Positions 14,479-14,798 of a stretch of 14,798 nt of DNA are shown one piece after another. The stretch spans positions 1 to 14,798 of the forward strand of contig DKYZ01000122.1 of assembly GCA_002493515.1 (NCBI GenBank), in the 5' to 3' direction. Positions within the stretch are counted from its first letter, which is position 1. Each line of letters begins with the position of its first letter. The DNA comes from Porphyromonadaceae bacterium UBA7087. GTDB taxonomy: Bacteria; Bacteroidota; Bacteroidia; Bacteroidales; Muribaculaceae. Position numbers and translations under genes: made by a program. The notes beneath the pieces are model-generated. The model made no database searches. It saw only the letters and a program-made list of their open reading frames with translations, and was not told the DNA's origin.

Positions 14479-14585
14479 CCGCTCGCGAAGCCGTTCTGTT
14501 CCGGAGCAGCGCTCCGGTCCCCATCCCCTCGCGTCCATTAAGGCGGTCAGCCCCCTGTCCCGTGCAAAGGGATTCATCCCTTTGA
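14479..14585 (+). repeat. Composite intergenic repeat, copy B (contains hairpin repeat copy 4)
   Basis: Same block order and orientation as copy A: the hairpin repeat (14479-14517, with a changed upstream arm), GCGGTCAGCC (14543-14552), TGTCCCGTG, and a palindrome with one central mismatch (14565-14584, AAAGGGATTCATCCCTTT). It begins 28 nt after the regulator stop. Confidence 0.85.
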
Positions 14586-14606
14586 TCAATCGAAGCCGTT
14601 TCCGCC

Positions 14607-14710
14607 CGGGGCCGTGCCCCGACCCCAACCCCGACTGAAAATCTACAGAAAACCTTCCGCAGCCATCCCTGATGGCTCCAGAATCCTCAATTTTATGCCC
14701 CTGGGGCATA
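14607..14710 (+). promoter_or_regulatory. Three hairpins between the antiterminator gene and the flippase
   Basis: Within the 295-nt gap are CGGGGC/GCCCCG (14607-14621, 3-nt loop), AGCCATC/GATGGCT (14661-14677, 3-nt loop) and TATGCCCC-T-GGGGCATA (14694-14710). None is followed by a convincing T-run, and no TAnnTTTG promoter was found in the gap. The flippase is therefore probably read from the upstream promoter, and these structures could be pause or termination sites that the antiterminator overcomes. That role is inferred. Confidence 0.4.
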
Positions 14711-14746
14711 CAGTGCGGATATACATCTGAGAATGTAAACTAAGTG

Positions 14747-14798
14747 ATGGCTGAATCACTAAAACATAAGACTGTCAAAGGCACTATCTGGAGCTCTG
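14747..14798 (+). CDS. Wzx-type polysaccharide flippase, N-terminus only
   Basis: Only 17 codons are in the window: MAESLKHKTVKGTIWSS. This opening (charged start, then K-T-V-K-G-x-x-W) is typical of Bacteroidales oligosaccharide/lipopolysaccharide flippases of the MATE/MOP superfamily, which move lipid-linked repeat units across the inner membrane. It follows the antiterminator gene in the same direction, as expected at the head of a capsule or exopolysaccharide locus. The call rests on a very short stretch. Confidence 0.65.
   Translation, partial: MAESLKHKTVKGTIWSS

Noticed and set aside
12672..14585. Invertible promoter flanked by inverted repeats, as in phase-variable capsule loci
   Set aside because: The two large repeats flanking the gene are direct, not inverted, and no inverted pair brackets the promoter at 12779-12809 within the window.

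Overview
The window looks like chromosomal DNA of an anaerobic gut Bacteroidales bacterium, most likely of the Muribaculaceae type (a moderately GC-rich relative of Bacteroides and Prevotella). The family assignment is inference. Supporting it are promoters of the Bacteroidetes form TTTG-N19/20-TAnnTTTG, genes without clear Shine-Dalgarno sites, a type IX secretion C-terminal sorting domain, a membrane-bound TPR/AraC regulator, and a UpxY-type antiterminator next to a polysaccharide flippase.

Positions 1-6052 (minus strand) hold a compact xylan/xylose operon, transcribed GH10 endoxylanase > GPH-family sugar symporter > GH43 glycosidase > xylulokinase (xylB) > xylose isomerase (xylA, running off the left edge). 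Gaps are about 23-51 nt. The GH10 has a signal peptide and the GH43 does not. The implied route is cutting of xylan outside the cytoplasm, import of short oligosaccharides, release of xylose inside, then isomerisation and phosphorylation to xylulose 5-phosphate. A divergent small cytoplasmic esterase-like alpha/beta hydrolase lies at 6352-7056.

Positions 7134-11699 (minus strand) hold a large secreted protein with CARDB-like and GEVED-like domains and a type IX sorting tail. Upstream of it, in the same direction, is a membrane-anchored TPR + AraC-type HTH regulator. Positions 12088-12600 (plus) encode a small single-pass membrane protein whose C-terminus resembles the Cpl-7 (CW_7) cell-wall-binding repeat; a strong terminator follows.

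Positions 12601-14798 (plus) appear to be the start of a surface-polysaccharide locus. A good promoter and a leader of about 200 nt precede a 476-residue protein. Its C-terminal half is a UpxY/NusG-like antiterminator. Its N-terminal half resembles a tyrosine recombinase (DNA invertase) in which every catalytic residue seems to have been replaced. This gene is bracketed by two copies of a composite intergenic repeat and is followed by the first codons of a Wzx-type flippase. This recombinase-like/UpxY fusion is the most interesting item here.

A 39-nt hairpin-forming repeat occurs four times, always in the same orientation (7013, 11826, 12672, 14479). One copy supplies the last residues of the esterase. 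I saw no tRNA, rRNA, CRISPR array or transposase gene.
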